A DNA stretch of 32,669 nucleotides, taken from positions 1-32,669 of the forward strand of contig JAOMCC010000009.1 of assembly GCA_028344855.1 (NCBI GenBank), read 5' to 3'. The notes beneath the pieces were generated by a model. That model was not told the origin of the DNA. It was given only the letters and a program-made list of their open reading frames with translations, and ran no database searches. The DNA comes from Nitrosomonadales bacterium. GTDB taxonomy: Bacteria > Pseudomonadota > Gammaproteobacteria > Burkholderiales > Methylophilaceae. The translations under genes were made by a program, and so were the position numbers. This document shows positions 8,908 to 16,249 of the stretch, in pieces. The first letter of the stretch is position 1, and every line of letters starts with the position of its first letter.

Positions 8908-9557
8908 AATTTTCTAACCAAAATAGTGAACTCGTAAAGGTCATAGTCATGTAGAAGTGCAACCTGACGTGAATACCGCCGCTCGCACAGATCGAATATC
9001 TTGCATGGATCTGCATAGTAAAGATAGTCGCGCTTTTTATCTTCATCAGAGTATGAAGTTAAACAATTAAAAGCAAAGCCAAAACGGCTAGTTCTATCTA
9101 GTTCGTCGAGCGTATCCTGAAGATAGCCATACCATTCGTTATCTTTTCGGCCCTGACGCACATTAAAAATTCCACTTGCCACACCGTAATCCGCCTCAAT
9201 ATCGGGTTGTGCTGCAGTGAGGAATCTCACTAATCCGCTTGACGCATGACGAGACTTAACATGACGAGACTCAGCTGAGAGGATCATATTTTTAGACACA
9301 TCTATGCCAAGATATGAAGATATCGAGTACTTATTATGAAGATACTCCAGTAGAGCGCCGTACCCACAACCAAGATCATTTAATGAGAAATCCTTTTTTT
9401 CGATGTCGATAATTTTGCATAACTGCTCAAAGCGAAGAGACTGGCTTTCTAAACTATTCCAATCAACCCCATGAGGTGATTCGCCGTGTACTTTTAACTT
9501 TTCCGTGTAATAAGTCGCGACTTCGGATAGTAAAGATGATTTATTTTCTTTCGTCAC
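8904..9557 (-). CDS. Class I SAM-dependent methyltransferase in polysaccharide operon
   Basis: This 217-residue enzyme has motif I as LNDLGCGYGALLEYL (59-73), then YLGIDVSKNMILSA and ADYGVASGIFN, consistent with a class I methyltransferase. The start codon is GTG at 9557 and overlaps the oxygenase stop by four bases (9554-9557), which supports this start by translational coupling. The C-terminus (RQVALLHDYDLYEFTILVRKL) ends in the usual antiparallel strands of the fold. It is distinct from the methyltransferase at 5020-5853. Operon context points to methylation of a sugar or polyprenyl-linked intermediate; no substrate can be deduced. Confidence 0.75.
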   Translation of the reverse strand: MTKENKSSLLSEVATYYTEKLKVHGESPHGVDWNSLESQSLRFEQLCKIIDIEKKDFSLNDLGCGYGALLEYLHNKYSISSYLGIDVSKNMILSAESRHVKSRHASSGLVRFLTAAQPDIEADYGVASGIFNVRQGRKDNEWYGYLQDTLDELDRTSRFGFAFNCLTSYSDEDKKRDYLYYADPCKIFDLCERRYSRQVALLHDYDLYEFTILVRKL

Positions 9558-10387
9558 TCGTCGCCCTTTTTTTCGCGAGAAGTAAGAAATTGATTTATTG
9601 AACCAGGCTCCTCGTAATTGAATCCAAAAAGATCCATTTCCTCCTCTGAAAGTCCTGCTGCAGAGATATTTTTAGGAATATTAATCTGTTGCTTAAAATA
9701 AGGTATCGTGAAGACGTGATTAACAGCCCGTCTCTCCTGATCCGTTCTGTTGAGGCCGCCGCTATGAAAAAGCATACAATCCATTAAAATATATTGTCCC
9801 GCCTTAGCTTCGATCTGGATAGCATTCCTATTGATAAATCCGGTAGATGGAAAATTTACCTCCTTATGGGTTGCTGGAAGTACAAAAGTTGAGCCATTTT
9901 CCAATGTAAAATCATCTATGCAAAATAAAGCATTCAAAGCCAAAGGGCTACTTGAAACATAATGCTGGTATGGTAAATCTCTGTGCCAGGATATTGGGTT
10001 GTTTGATTCTCCAGGTGGGTTAATAATACCATTTTGTTGATTTAGGATATATTTGCCCATAATCAACGTACTTAATACTGACGATAAATTAAGATTCTTG
10101 GCGAGTTGTATAAATTCTGATCCACCGTGGGTCAATGGTGCGCGTATCGTGTGAAGTTCTTTAGCACTTCTTAGCCTGTCTTCACCATAAGTGATTAGAT
10201 AATTTTTACGAGTTGAATTAAACTCATTTGAAATATCTTGCAATTCTTTATTTGTAAAATCAGAATCTAGAATTGCGAAGCCGAGTCGCCTCACTTGGTC
10301 AGCAACCTCTTCGATTTCTGATTTATATTGATCTTGATTTATTACGCCATAGAAAGCCTCAGGGATATTATTAAACTTAGAAGACAT
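9554..10387 (-). CDS. Phytanoyl-CoA dioxygenase (PhyH) family 2OG-Fe(II) oxygenase
   Basis: This 277-residue protein has the PhyH triad: H135-x-D137 in PISWHRDLPYQHY, H208 in YILMDCMLFHSGG, and a downstream arginine (R219 or nearby in RTDQERRAVNHVF) for 2-oxoglutarate. ENGSTFVLPATHK (163-175) is the classic PhyH loop. Members hydroxylate or halogenate small molecules, and several act in natural-product and sugar pathways. It abuts the glycosyltransferase stop with no gap (10387/10388) and overlaps the methyltransferase start, so it is central in the operon. Two unrelated 2OG enzymes within 4 kb suggest oxidative tailoring of the surface glycan or its precursor. Confidence 0.85.
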   Translation of the reverse strand: MSSKFNNIPEAFYGVINQDQYKSEIEEVADQVRRLGFAILDSDFTNKELQDISNEFNSTRKNYLITYGEDRLRSAKELHTIRAPLTHGGSEFIQLAKNLNLSSVLSTLIMGKYILNQQNGIINPPGESNNPISWHRDLPYQHYVSSSPLALNALFCIDDFTLENGSTFVLPATHKEVNFPSTGFINRNAIQIEAKAGQYILMDCMLFHSGGLNRTDQERRAVNHVFTIPYFKQQINIPKNISAAGLSEEEMDLFGFNYEEPGSINQFLTSREKKGDE

Positions 10388-11332
10388 TTATTTGATTTCC
10401 TTTTTTACGTAATTTTTATAATAGATTTGTCGAACTATCGTATAAGGTCGCTGCTTGACCTCTGCGAATATTTTGGAGATATAGATTCCCTGCATTCCGA
10501 TAAATAATATTATAAGTCCAGAAAACATCCATACCGAAGCAATCACTGATAAATATCCCTCGGGCGGAGTTGCAATAAAAAAATAAAGAGCTGCCAAATA
10601 AAGAATGAAGATTGCTGCTGAAAGTGACATCATCAAACCAGCATAAAAGATGAATATTAAAGGTAAGCTGCTAAAAGATGTCACCGCGTTAACCAAATGG
10701 CTAAATTTCTTTTTTAGTGAGTAAGTAGTCGAGCCTTTCCAGTTCTTGTCGACAAACTGCATTGATTGGCGGAATCCTGTCGTGATCCATAACCCACCGA
10801 TATTTAATTCCCGCTCCTGATGAGCTACAAGTGCCTGCACATATCGCCTAGTCATCAAGCGCGCTGTTGCAATATTGTCAGGCTGTTCAGTGCCTGTAAG
10901 CAATCTAAAAATTCTATAGAAAAACCATCCCGTTAATTTTTCAACCCAACCACCATTTCTTTTAGCCAAGACACCATAAACCATATCGCTATCTTCTTCG
11001 TGCATCTGTTGTTCAAAAGATGCTAGCCACTCTGGTGCTTCTTCAAGGTCACTGTCAATTAAAAAAATACGTTCTCCTTGGGCTTGTGCCAACCCAGTCA
11101 TAATGGCTTTATGGTGACCGAAATTGCGGGACAGGTCGACGACAACTATGTGTGAATCTTGCTCTGTGAGCTTGATGGCTAGTTCTAGACTATTATCTGG
11201 AGATCCATCGTTTACAAAGACTATTTCAAAATCATCTCCAGCCATTTCTCTGGCAGCAGCGCTTAAACGTTGGTATAACTCTTCAATATATGGTGCCGAA
11301 TGGTAAAGCGTTGTAACAACGGAAAGTTTCAT
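10388..11332 (-). CDS. Family 2 glycosyltransferase, polyprenyl-phosphate sugar synthase type (ArnC/GtrB-like)
   Basis: This 314-residue enzyme has a GT-A domain followed by two C-terminal membrane helices (about 222-252 and 262-285), the layout of ArnC, GtrB and DPM-like proteins that load a sugar onto undecaprenyl phosphate at the inner membrane. Motifs are [14 protein letters not shown] (37-50), [18 protein letters not shown] (67-84), the metal-binding DSD at 93-95 in [14 protein letters not shown], and the helical region [15 protein letters not shown] (154-168). Its start overlaps the WbqC-family stop by four bases (11329-11332). With the SMR-type flippase and GT-C-like protein to the left it could form a three-step lipid-linked sugar pathway; that link is inferred. 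Confidence 0.85.
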   Translation of the reverse strand: MKLSVVTTLYHSAPYIEELYQRLSAAAREMAGDDFEIVFVNDGSPDNSLELAIKLTEQDSHIVVVDLSRNFGHHKAIMTGLAQAQGERIFLIDSDLEEAPEWLASFEQQMHEEDSDMVYGVLAKRNGGWVEKLTGWFFYRIFRLLTGTEQPDNIATARLMTRRYVQALVAHQERELNIGGLWITTGFRQSMQFVDKNWKGSTTYSLKKKFSHLVNAVTSFSSLPLIFIFYAGLMMSLSAAIFILYLAALYFFIATPPEGYLSVIASVWMFSGLIILFIGMQGIYISKIFAEVKQRPYTIVRQIYYKNYVKKEIK

Positions 11333-12021
11333 GTGACATACCTCATATAGCGCGGAGAGTCCTTACCGCAATTGAACAGAAGGTCTAGGATGGTGACCCC
11401 ATGAGTAAACTCGCCCCAAAGTTGAGGGTAGTCAAGATAGCCAGCGTAGTCGAACCAGGTGAGCTTAATCCCCATATCCGCAAAAGCCACCTCATCCATA
11501 TAACCCTTGGCCGCCGGACCTGAAATGTATTCAGTAGCCCCAGCCTGTATGCATAGTTCTCCGAGACGTTGAGTCTTTTCATCATGTAAGGTGTAGTCGC
11601 TTGATTTAGAAATGGTAGTTTTGATACCCAAGTAATTGCAGATGGATTCAATAAATCGGCGATTAAGTTGTGAGACATGGCTATAAGACTCTTTTAAGTA
11701 GAGGGGCTCAAGCCATGTAGCAATTTCAGAAAAGTGTGGTGTGTTGCTATAGTTTTGCACCAACGCTTTCCAATGTAATGCCGCCCAGTCAATGCCGTCG
11801 ATCTCAGTTTCATATATCTTCTGGTGGTATTTGTCTTTCACCAGCACAGGAACTGTAAGCCACTGGATACCTTGAGGTGTCTTTATTTGGTTGCGATTGC
11901 GCCAGTCGCGCCGAGTGTATTGCACGTCGTCAAGCAGGATGAACTCATCCACAGCTGAGATCATGTCAAAGTACCCCTTCCATGGAATATAGTTAGATTG
12001 GATGATTGCTATTTTTTTCAT
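11329..12021 (-). CDS. WbqC-family protein
   Basis: The protein (230 residues from the chosen start) opens with [20 protein letters not shown] and continues [19 protein letters not shown] and WLTVPV, the hallmark text of the WbqC family found in O-antigen and capsule clusters. The biochemical role of the family is not firmly established. A frame seven codons longer (to 12042) exists, but GGAAGG lies six bases before the ATG at 12021, so I choose 12021. It is the first gene of the six-gene operon ending at 7319. Its GC is clearly above the window background (for example 32 of 60 bases in 11881-11940), which marks it as part of an acquired block. Confidence 0.85.
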   Translation of the reverse strand: MKKIAIIQSNYIPWKGYFDMISAVDEFILLDDVQYTRRDWRNRNQIKTPQGIQWLTVPVLVKDKYHQKIYETEIDGIDWAALHWKALVQNYSNTPHFSEIATWLEPLYLKESYSHVSQLNRRFIESICNYLGIKTTISKSSDYTLHDEKTQRLGELCIQAGATEYISGPAAKGYMDEVAFADMGIKLTWFDYAGYLDYPQLWGEFTHGVTILDLLFNCGKDSPRYMRYVT

Positions 12022-12441
12022 TGTAGGCCTTCCCACAGGCAAATGGAGGCTAGGAAAATAACTGAAGCTACATTCATCAGTCTTTTTAACACCTCGATAT
12101 CACTCCTTTTGAAATATCAACTCCAATTTATATAATTATACTGTATCCGCAACTTGAAACTTTTTAAAAATTAAAGAAATAATTTAAATTGACGAACAAA
12201 TATTACTTGAAATTTTTTAGTCTATCAATTATTTTTGGTAGTATAAATTTACAACCATAGCTAATAATTTGTTTAGTCCTTAGGAATTGAAAATTTCCCT
12301 GTGATTTGGAGAGATCTCGGATGCTTTTTAAATATATTTATATTTATTATAATCTCATATTTTGATAGAATTAACAGAAGGATTAAATTAAATAGTTTTT
12401 AATTTAAATTTTTTATTTTTTATTATTAGGAGTAATATAAA
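12022..12441. other. 420-base AT-rich intergenic region between divergent polysaccharide operon and rubrerythrin
   Basis: This gap separates two operons that read away from each other, so it should hold both promoters. No convincing ORF, tRNA or transposon remnant is visible. An AT-rich stretch precedes the rubrerythrin gene; TTGATA at 12362-12367 is a possible -35 element but no clear -10 lies at the right distance. A short palindrome GAGATCTC is present near 12312. The rubrerythrin Shine-Dalgarno is AGGAG at 12428-12432, nine bases before its ATG. GC falls sharply on entering this gap from the left. Confidence 0.5.
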
Positions 12442-12864
12442 ATGGCTTTAAAAGGAAGCAAAACAGAACAAAATTTAAAAGACGCCTTCGCGGGTGAATC
12501 TCAAGCAAATCGTAGGTATTTATATTTTGCAGCAAAGGCAGATGTAGAAGGTTATAACGATGTTGCTGCTTTGTTTCGTTCTACTGCAGAAGGTGAAACA
12601 GGCCATGCTCATGGCCATTTAGAGCACCTTGAAGAATGCGGAGATCCTGCAACAGGCTTACCAATTGGTACCACAGAAGAAAATCTAAGGGCTGCTGTAG
12701 CAGGTGAAACTCACGAATATACTGATATGTATCCTGGTATGGCAAAGACTGCAAGAGATGAAGGATTCGATGAAGTTGCAGATTGGTTTGAAACTCTCGC
12801 AAAGGCAGAACGCTCTCATGCAAATAGATATGAAAAAGCATTAGGTGAATTAGTAGCTATGTAA
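12442..12864 (+). CDS. rbr: Rubrerythrin without rubredoxin domain
   Basis: This 140-residue four-helix diiron protein probably reduces hydrogen peroxide in the cytoplasm. Candidate diiron ligands are E19 ([10 protein letters not shown]), E52 and H55 (ETGH), E89 and E92 (AGETHEY), and E123 and H126 (ERSH), the two-fold ExxH pattern of rubrerythrins. The CxxC pairs of the usual C-terminal rubredoxin domain are absent, so electrons must come from a separate donor; the Fe-S protein encoded just downstream is one candidate. AGGAG lies nine bases upstream of the ATG. A strong hairpin terminator follows the stop immediately, so downstream expression would need read-through or another promoter. Confidence 0.92.
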   Translation: MALKGSKTEQNLKDAFAGESQANRRYLYFAAKADVEGYNDVAALFRSTAEGETGHAHGHLEHLEECGDPATGLPIGTTEENLRAAVAGETHEYTDMYPGMAKTARDEGFDEVADWFETLAKAERSHANRYEKALGELVAM

Positions 12865-12896
12865 TAAAACCCGGGGTTTCCCCGGTTTTATTTTTT
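12863..12896 (+). terminator. Intrinsic terminator after rubrerythrin
   Basis: The arms AATAAAACCCGGGG and CCCCGGTTTTATT pair with a single bulged C and a three-base TTT loop, followed by a T-run. The left arm starts inside the stop codon. The hairpin separates rubrerythrin from the Fe-S gene that begins 41 bases after the stop, so it may be a partial terminator that sets the rubrerythrin excess over the rest of the cluster. Confidence 0.85.
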
Positions 12897-12904
12897 AAAT
12901 ATCT

Positions 12905-14236
12905 ATGAATACTCCAAAAGAAGGTAATTTAGAGGCGCCTACCAGACATCCTATTGATTGGAAAAACCCAGATTATTTTAAAGAGGAATTACTCAATCAA
13001 GAATTAGAAAGAGTGTTTGATATATGTCACGGATGTAGAAGGTGCGTAAGCCTATGTCAATCGTTTCCAGTTTTGTTTGATTTGGTAGACGAATCAACTA
13101 CGATGGAAGTTGATGGAGTTAAAAAAGAAGATTACACAAAAGTTGTTGATCAATGTTACATGTGTGATTTATGTTACATGACAAAATGTCCTTATGTTCC
13201 ACCTCACGAATGGAATGTAGATTTTCCTCATTTAATGTTGAGAGCTAAGGCTATTAAATATAAAAAAGGGGAAGTAAAAATTAGAGATAAAGTACTTACA
13301 AGTACAGATAATGTAGGAAAATTTGCAGGAATACCAATTATCGCTCCAACTATAAATACTATTAATAAGGTAGGTATCGTAAGAAAAGGTTTAGAAATTG
13401 TTGCTGGAATTCATTCAAAAGCTTGGCTTCCTAAATTTGAGAGCAATACTCTAAGAAAGAAACTTAAAAATTATAAAAGTAATTTGATTGCAGAACCTGC
13501 AGGAAAGACTTCTGGAAAAGTTGCTTTATTTGCTACTTGTTTTATGAATAGAAATGAACCAGGCCCCGGCGTAGATTTAATTAAAGTTTTTGAACACAAT
13601 AAAATTCCAGTTATGTTGACCGAAAAAGAAACTTGCTGCGCTATTCCAAAACTTGAGCTTGGAAATCTCGAGGCTGTAGAACAAGCTAAAGAAATTAATA
13701 TTCCTATTTTAGCAAAGCTTGTTGATCAGGGATGGGATCTGACAGCTTTAATTCCCTCATGTATTTTAATGTTTAAACAAGAACTTCCTTTAATGTTTCC
13801 CGATGATCAGGATGTTATGAAAGTTAAAAATGCATTTTATGATCCTTTTGAATATTTAATGCTTAGAAATAAGGAGGATAAATTTTTAACTAATTTTAAA
13901 GAAGGTTTAGGTAAAATTTCATATCATGCAGCATGTCATCAAAGAGTTCAAAATATTGGACCAAAGACTAAAGAGACGCTATCTTTAATTCCTGAAACTC
14001 AGGTTGAAATTATTGAAAGATGTTCAGGTCATGATGGAACTTATGCGGTTAAAAAAGAAAGTCACGATTTTGCAGTTAAGCTTGTTAAACCTATAGTAAA
14101 AAAAATAAATGATGCGGACGCTGATCATTACGGAAGTGATTGCGCAATGGCTGGGCATCATATCGGGCATATTATGAAAAATGGAAAAGAACCCGAACAT
14201 CCAATTACATTACTTAGAAAAGCATATCAAATTTAA
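12905..14236 (+). CDS. GlpC/HdrD-like Fe-S oxidoreductase with two CCG domains
   Basis: This 443-residue protein has two ferredoxin-type 4Fe-4S sites: C41, C44, C47, C51 (CHGCRRCVSLC) and C84, C87, C90, C95 (CYMCDLCYMTKCP). They are followed by cysteine-rich CCG-like regions (ATCFMN, ETCCAIPKLELGN, ACHQRVQN, ERCSGHDG, SDCAMAGHH) as in GlpC and heterodisulfide reductase D subunits. No flavin or membrane domain is present, so it acts as a soluble electron-transfer subunit. It lies between rubrerythrin and a DUF3501 gene, 14 bases upstream of the latter. This trio recurs in proteobacteria, from my knowledge of such clusters; supply of electrons to rubrerythrin is a reasonable but untested inference. 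No good Shine-Dalgarno is seen. Confidence 0.85.
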   Translation: MNTPKEGNLEAPTRHPIDWKNPDYFKEELLNQELERVFDICHGCRRCVSLCQSFPVLFDLVDESTTMEVDGVKKEDYTKVVDQCYMCDLCYMTKCPYVPPHEWNVDFPHLMLRAKAIKYKKGEVKIRDKVLTSTDNVGKFAGIPIIAPTINTINKVGIVRKGLEIVAGIHSKAWLPKFESNTLRKKLKNYKSNLIAEPAGKTSGKVALFATCFMNRNEPGPGVDLIKVFEHNKIPVMLTEKETCCAIPKLELGNLEAVEQAKEINIPILAKLVDQGWDLTALIPSCILMFKQELPLMFPDDQDVMKVKNAFYDPFEYLMLRNKEDKFLTNFKEGLGKISYHAACHQRVQNIGPKTKETLSLIPETQVEIIERCSGHDGTYAVKKESHDFAVKLVKPIVKKINDADADHYGSDCAMAGHHIGHIMKNGKEPEHPITLLRKAYQI

Positions 14237-14250
14237 AATTAGGCTAAAAA

Positions 14251-14832
14251 ATGTCACTCTTAAGTAAAAAAGATTTATTTAGTTTAGAAAAATATTCAGA
14301 AATTAGAAATGAGTTTCGAGCTAAAGTTATGAAACATAAAAAAAATAGACGTTTAGCTTTTAATGATCACGCAGTTCTTTATTTTGAAGATTCTCTTACA
14401 ATGCAGTATCAAGTTCAAGAAATGTTGAGAATAGAAAAGATATTTGAAGCAGAGGGAATACAGCAAGAATTAGACGTTTATAATGAACTTGTTCCAGACG
14501 GGACAAATTGGAAAGCAACTTTTATGATTGAGTATACAAATGTTGGTGAAAGAAAAAAAGCTTTATCAAAACTCATTGGAGTAGAGAAGTCGATTTGGGT
14601 CCAAGTTGAGGACAGTGAAAAAGTATATGCAATTGCTAATGAAGATATGGATCGTGAAACTGAAGATAAAACTTCTGCTGTTCATTTTACTCGATTTGAA
14701 TTAACTAAAGATATGATAACTAATATTAAAGTTGGATTACCAATAATATTTGGTATCGACCATGATGAATATAAAACTGAAATAATAGTCCCACCCAAAG
14801 TTCAAAGATCTTTAATTGTTGACCTCAATTAA
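14251..14832 (+). CDS. DUF3501 family protein
   Basis: This 193-residue soluble protein matches the DUF3501 pattern: an N-terminal LEKYSEIRNEFRAKVMKHKKNRRL, then DHAVLYFEDSLTMQYQVQEML with an acidic helix, and VPDGTNWKATFMIEY. No catalytic motif is known to me. It contains no cysteines, so it does not bind a conventional Fe-S cluster. It starts 14 bases after the Fe-S gene, with AGG eight bases before its ATG, and is probably co-transcribed. The association with rubrerythrin suggests a role in peroxide or redox defence, which is inference. Confidence 0.8.
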   Translation: MSLLSKKDLFSLEKYSEIRNEFRAKVMKHKKNRRLAFNDHAVLYFEDSLTMQYQVQEMLRIEKIFEAEGIQQELDVYNELVPDGTNWKATFMIEYTNVGERKKALSKLIGVEKSIWVQVEDSEKVYAIANEDMDRETEDKTSAVHFTRFELTKDMITNIKVGLPIIFGIDHDEYKTEIIVPPKVQRSLIVDLN

Positions 14833-14840
14833 ATAATGAT

Positions 14841-14874
14841 AATAAAAAAGCCACTTTTAGGTAGCTTTTTTATT
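14841..14874. terminator. Bidirectional terminator between DUF3501 and AlkA-like gene
   Basis: AATAAAAAAGCCAC and GTAGCTTTTTTATT pair with one C/A mismatch around a TTTTAG loop. A-rich and T-rich ends on either side let it serve both converging transcripts. It overlaps the stop codon of the AlkA-like gene at 14870. Confidence 0.75.
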
Positions 14875-15502
14875 CAAGATGCCACAAATACCATGCAGCA
14901 ATTGAACGATAAGGCCTCCAAACTTTAGAAATATCTATAATATCTTTAGGAGAGAGGATCGTATTTAATTGTTTAAATTTTTGATAATTTTTTCTAATAG
15001 CCAAGTCATTTTGAGGAATAATATCTAATCTACCAAGATTAAAAATTAGAATCATTTGTACTGTCCATTCCCCAACCCCTTTTATAGACGAAAATAATTT
15101 AATTATTTCATTATCAGTCATTTTAGTTATTTCGTTTGAAGTCGGTAATTTTTTATTAATATTCAATGATGCAATTAGTAAAATTGTAGATAATTTATTT
15201 TTTGATAACCCACATGATTTTATTTTAATTGGGGATTCTTTTAAAATAAATTTATCTGTTGGAAACTTATCATTAAATATTTCTAAAAAACGCTCAAGAA
15301 TAGCATTTCCAGCTTTTGGATGTAATTGCTGAAAAATAACTGATTTTATTAATGATTGATAGGGCTCTAAATTGCTACTAATTTTTATATTACATGGCCC
15401 TTTTCTTTTTACTAAATTTTTCCAGTCAGAATCTATTTTTGAAAGAAAGTCTGATGCTTCTTCATATATATGTTTATTACCAGTTAATAGATTTTCCTGC
15501 AT
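14870..15502 (-). CDS. alkA: DNA-3-methyladenine glycosylase II-like (AlkA/HhH-GPD)
   Basis: This 210-residue base-excision repair enzyme removes alkylated bases from DNA. It carries the helix-hairpin-helix SIKGVGEWTVQMIL (139-152) and the downstream catalytic aspartate D166 in RLDIIPQNDLAIRK, matching the AlkA arrangement. SVIFQQLHPKAGNAI (54-68) is the usual helix before the HhH core. The N-terminal domain of E. coli AlkA is missing, as in many short bacterial family members. Its start lies within the last 26 bases of the SDR gene upstream, so the two are co-transcribed. The specificity is unverified. Confidence 0.85.
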   Translation of the reverse strand: MQENLLTGNKHIYEEASDFLSKIDSDWKNLVKRKGPCNIKISSNLEPYQSLIKSVIFQQLHPKAGNAILERFLEIFNDKFPTDKFILKESPIKIKSCGLSKNKLSTILLIASLNINKKLPTSNEITKMTDNEIIKLFSSIKGVGEWTVQMILIFNLGRLDIIPQNDLAIRKNYQKFKQLNTILSPKDIIDISKVWRPYRSIAAWYLWHLE

Positions 15503-16163
15503 AATCTACATATTTCCCTGAATTATCCAATGTTAATTTTTTAATTTGTTTAATCATTCCTTCAACACTTTCGTATGCATCAATCCATCCACCCATTCCA
15601 CCCATATCTGTTCTTACCCAACCAGGATGTAAAGTGAGAGTTGCTATACCATGATGTTTAATATCATGACTTAAGCTTTGCATCATACTATTTAGAGCAG
15701 TTTTACTACTTCGATAAATATATGACCCCCCGCTAGTATTGTCGTCAATACTCCCCATTTTACTAGTTATAGAAATAACTTTTTTTAAAACACTATTTGA
15801 TATTTGATTTAGAAAAGCTTCAGTAATTTGGTATGGCGCTATAGTATTAATCTTAAAACTTTCCAACCATTCATCGTAGTTTATATTACCAACTGTGCTT
15901 GACCTATAAATTCCAGCGTTATTTATTAATATATCAATTTCCTTATCTTGTAATTGTTTTGATAAATTCTTAATGTTTTCTAAATTACCTACATCTAATT
16001 CATAGATCTCAATATTTTCTGATTCATCTGTTAATGTTTTGAGATTTTTAGCTTGGCTTATGTCTCTGCAACAAGCTAGAACATTAAAATTGCCTTCACT
16101 ATATTGTTTAACAAACTCATATCCTAATCCTCTGTTTGCACCAGTTACTAATACAGTATTCAT
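15477..16163 (-). CDS. Short-chain dehydrogenase/reductase (classical SDR)
   Basis: This 228-residue enzyme has the dinucleotide-binding TGANRGLGYE (7-16), NNAG at 81-84, a probable catalytic serine at S134 (SITSKMG) and the Y150-x3-K154 pair (YIYRSSKTAL). HPGWVRTDMGG is typical of C-factor-like SDRs. AAGGAG lies nine bases before the ATG. It shares 26 bases with the AlkA-like gene downstream. The substrate cannot be told; the acidic residue after the second strand is not obvious, so NAD versus NADP preference is open. Confidence 0.85.
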   Translation of the reverse strand: MNTVLVTGANRGLGYEFVKQYSEGNFNVLACCRDISQAKNLKTLTDESENIEIYELDVGNLENIKNLSKQLQDKEIDILINNAGIYRSSTVGNINYDEWLESFKINTIAPYQITEAFLNQISNSVLKKVISITSKMGSIDDNTSGGSYIYRSSKTALNSMMQSLSHDIKHHGIATLTLHPGWVRTDMGGMGGWIDAYESVEGMIKQIKKLTLDNSGKYVDYAGKSINW

Positions 16164-16213
16164 ATGAAATCACTCCTTAATTTAAATATAAACTTTATTT
16201 TTTTAATTGGGTC

Positions 16214-16219
16214 TATAAT
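16214..16219 (+). promoter_or_regulatory. Candidate -10 element for the pentapeptide-repeat gene
   Basis: A perfect TATAAT lies 30 bases before the chosen start at 16250. No good -35 element is found 16-18 bases upstream, so the assignment rests mainly on the -10 hexamer and position, in an AT-rich context where chance matches are common. Confidence 0.35.
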
Positions 16220-16249
16220 TAATATTTAATAAATAGTATAGGTATGCTT

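Noticed and set aside
8840-9046. Minus-strand frame spanning the NeuD-like/methyltransferase junction
   Set aside because: Out of frame with both real genes, which are joined by an exact 4-base overlap; no motif.
12022-12441. tRNA, small RNA or integration-site remnant at the composition border
   Set aside because: No cloverleaf, direct repeat or transposase remnant could be found by eye in this gap.
12581-12841. Minus-strand 86-residue frame inside rubrerythrin
   Set aside because: Antisense to a well-conserved gene and low complexity (Leu/Gln/His rich); typical shadow frame.
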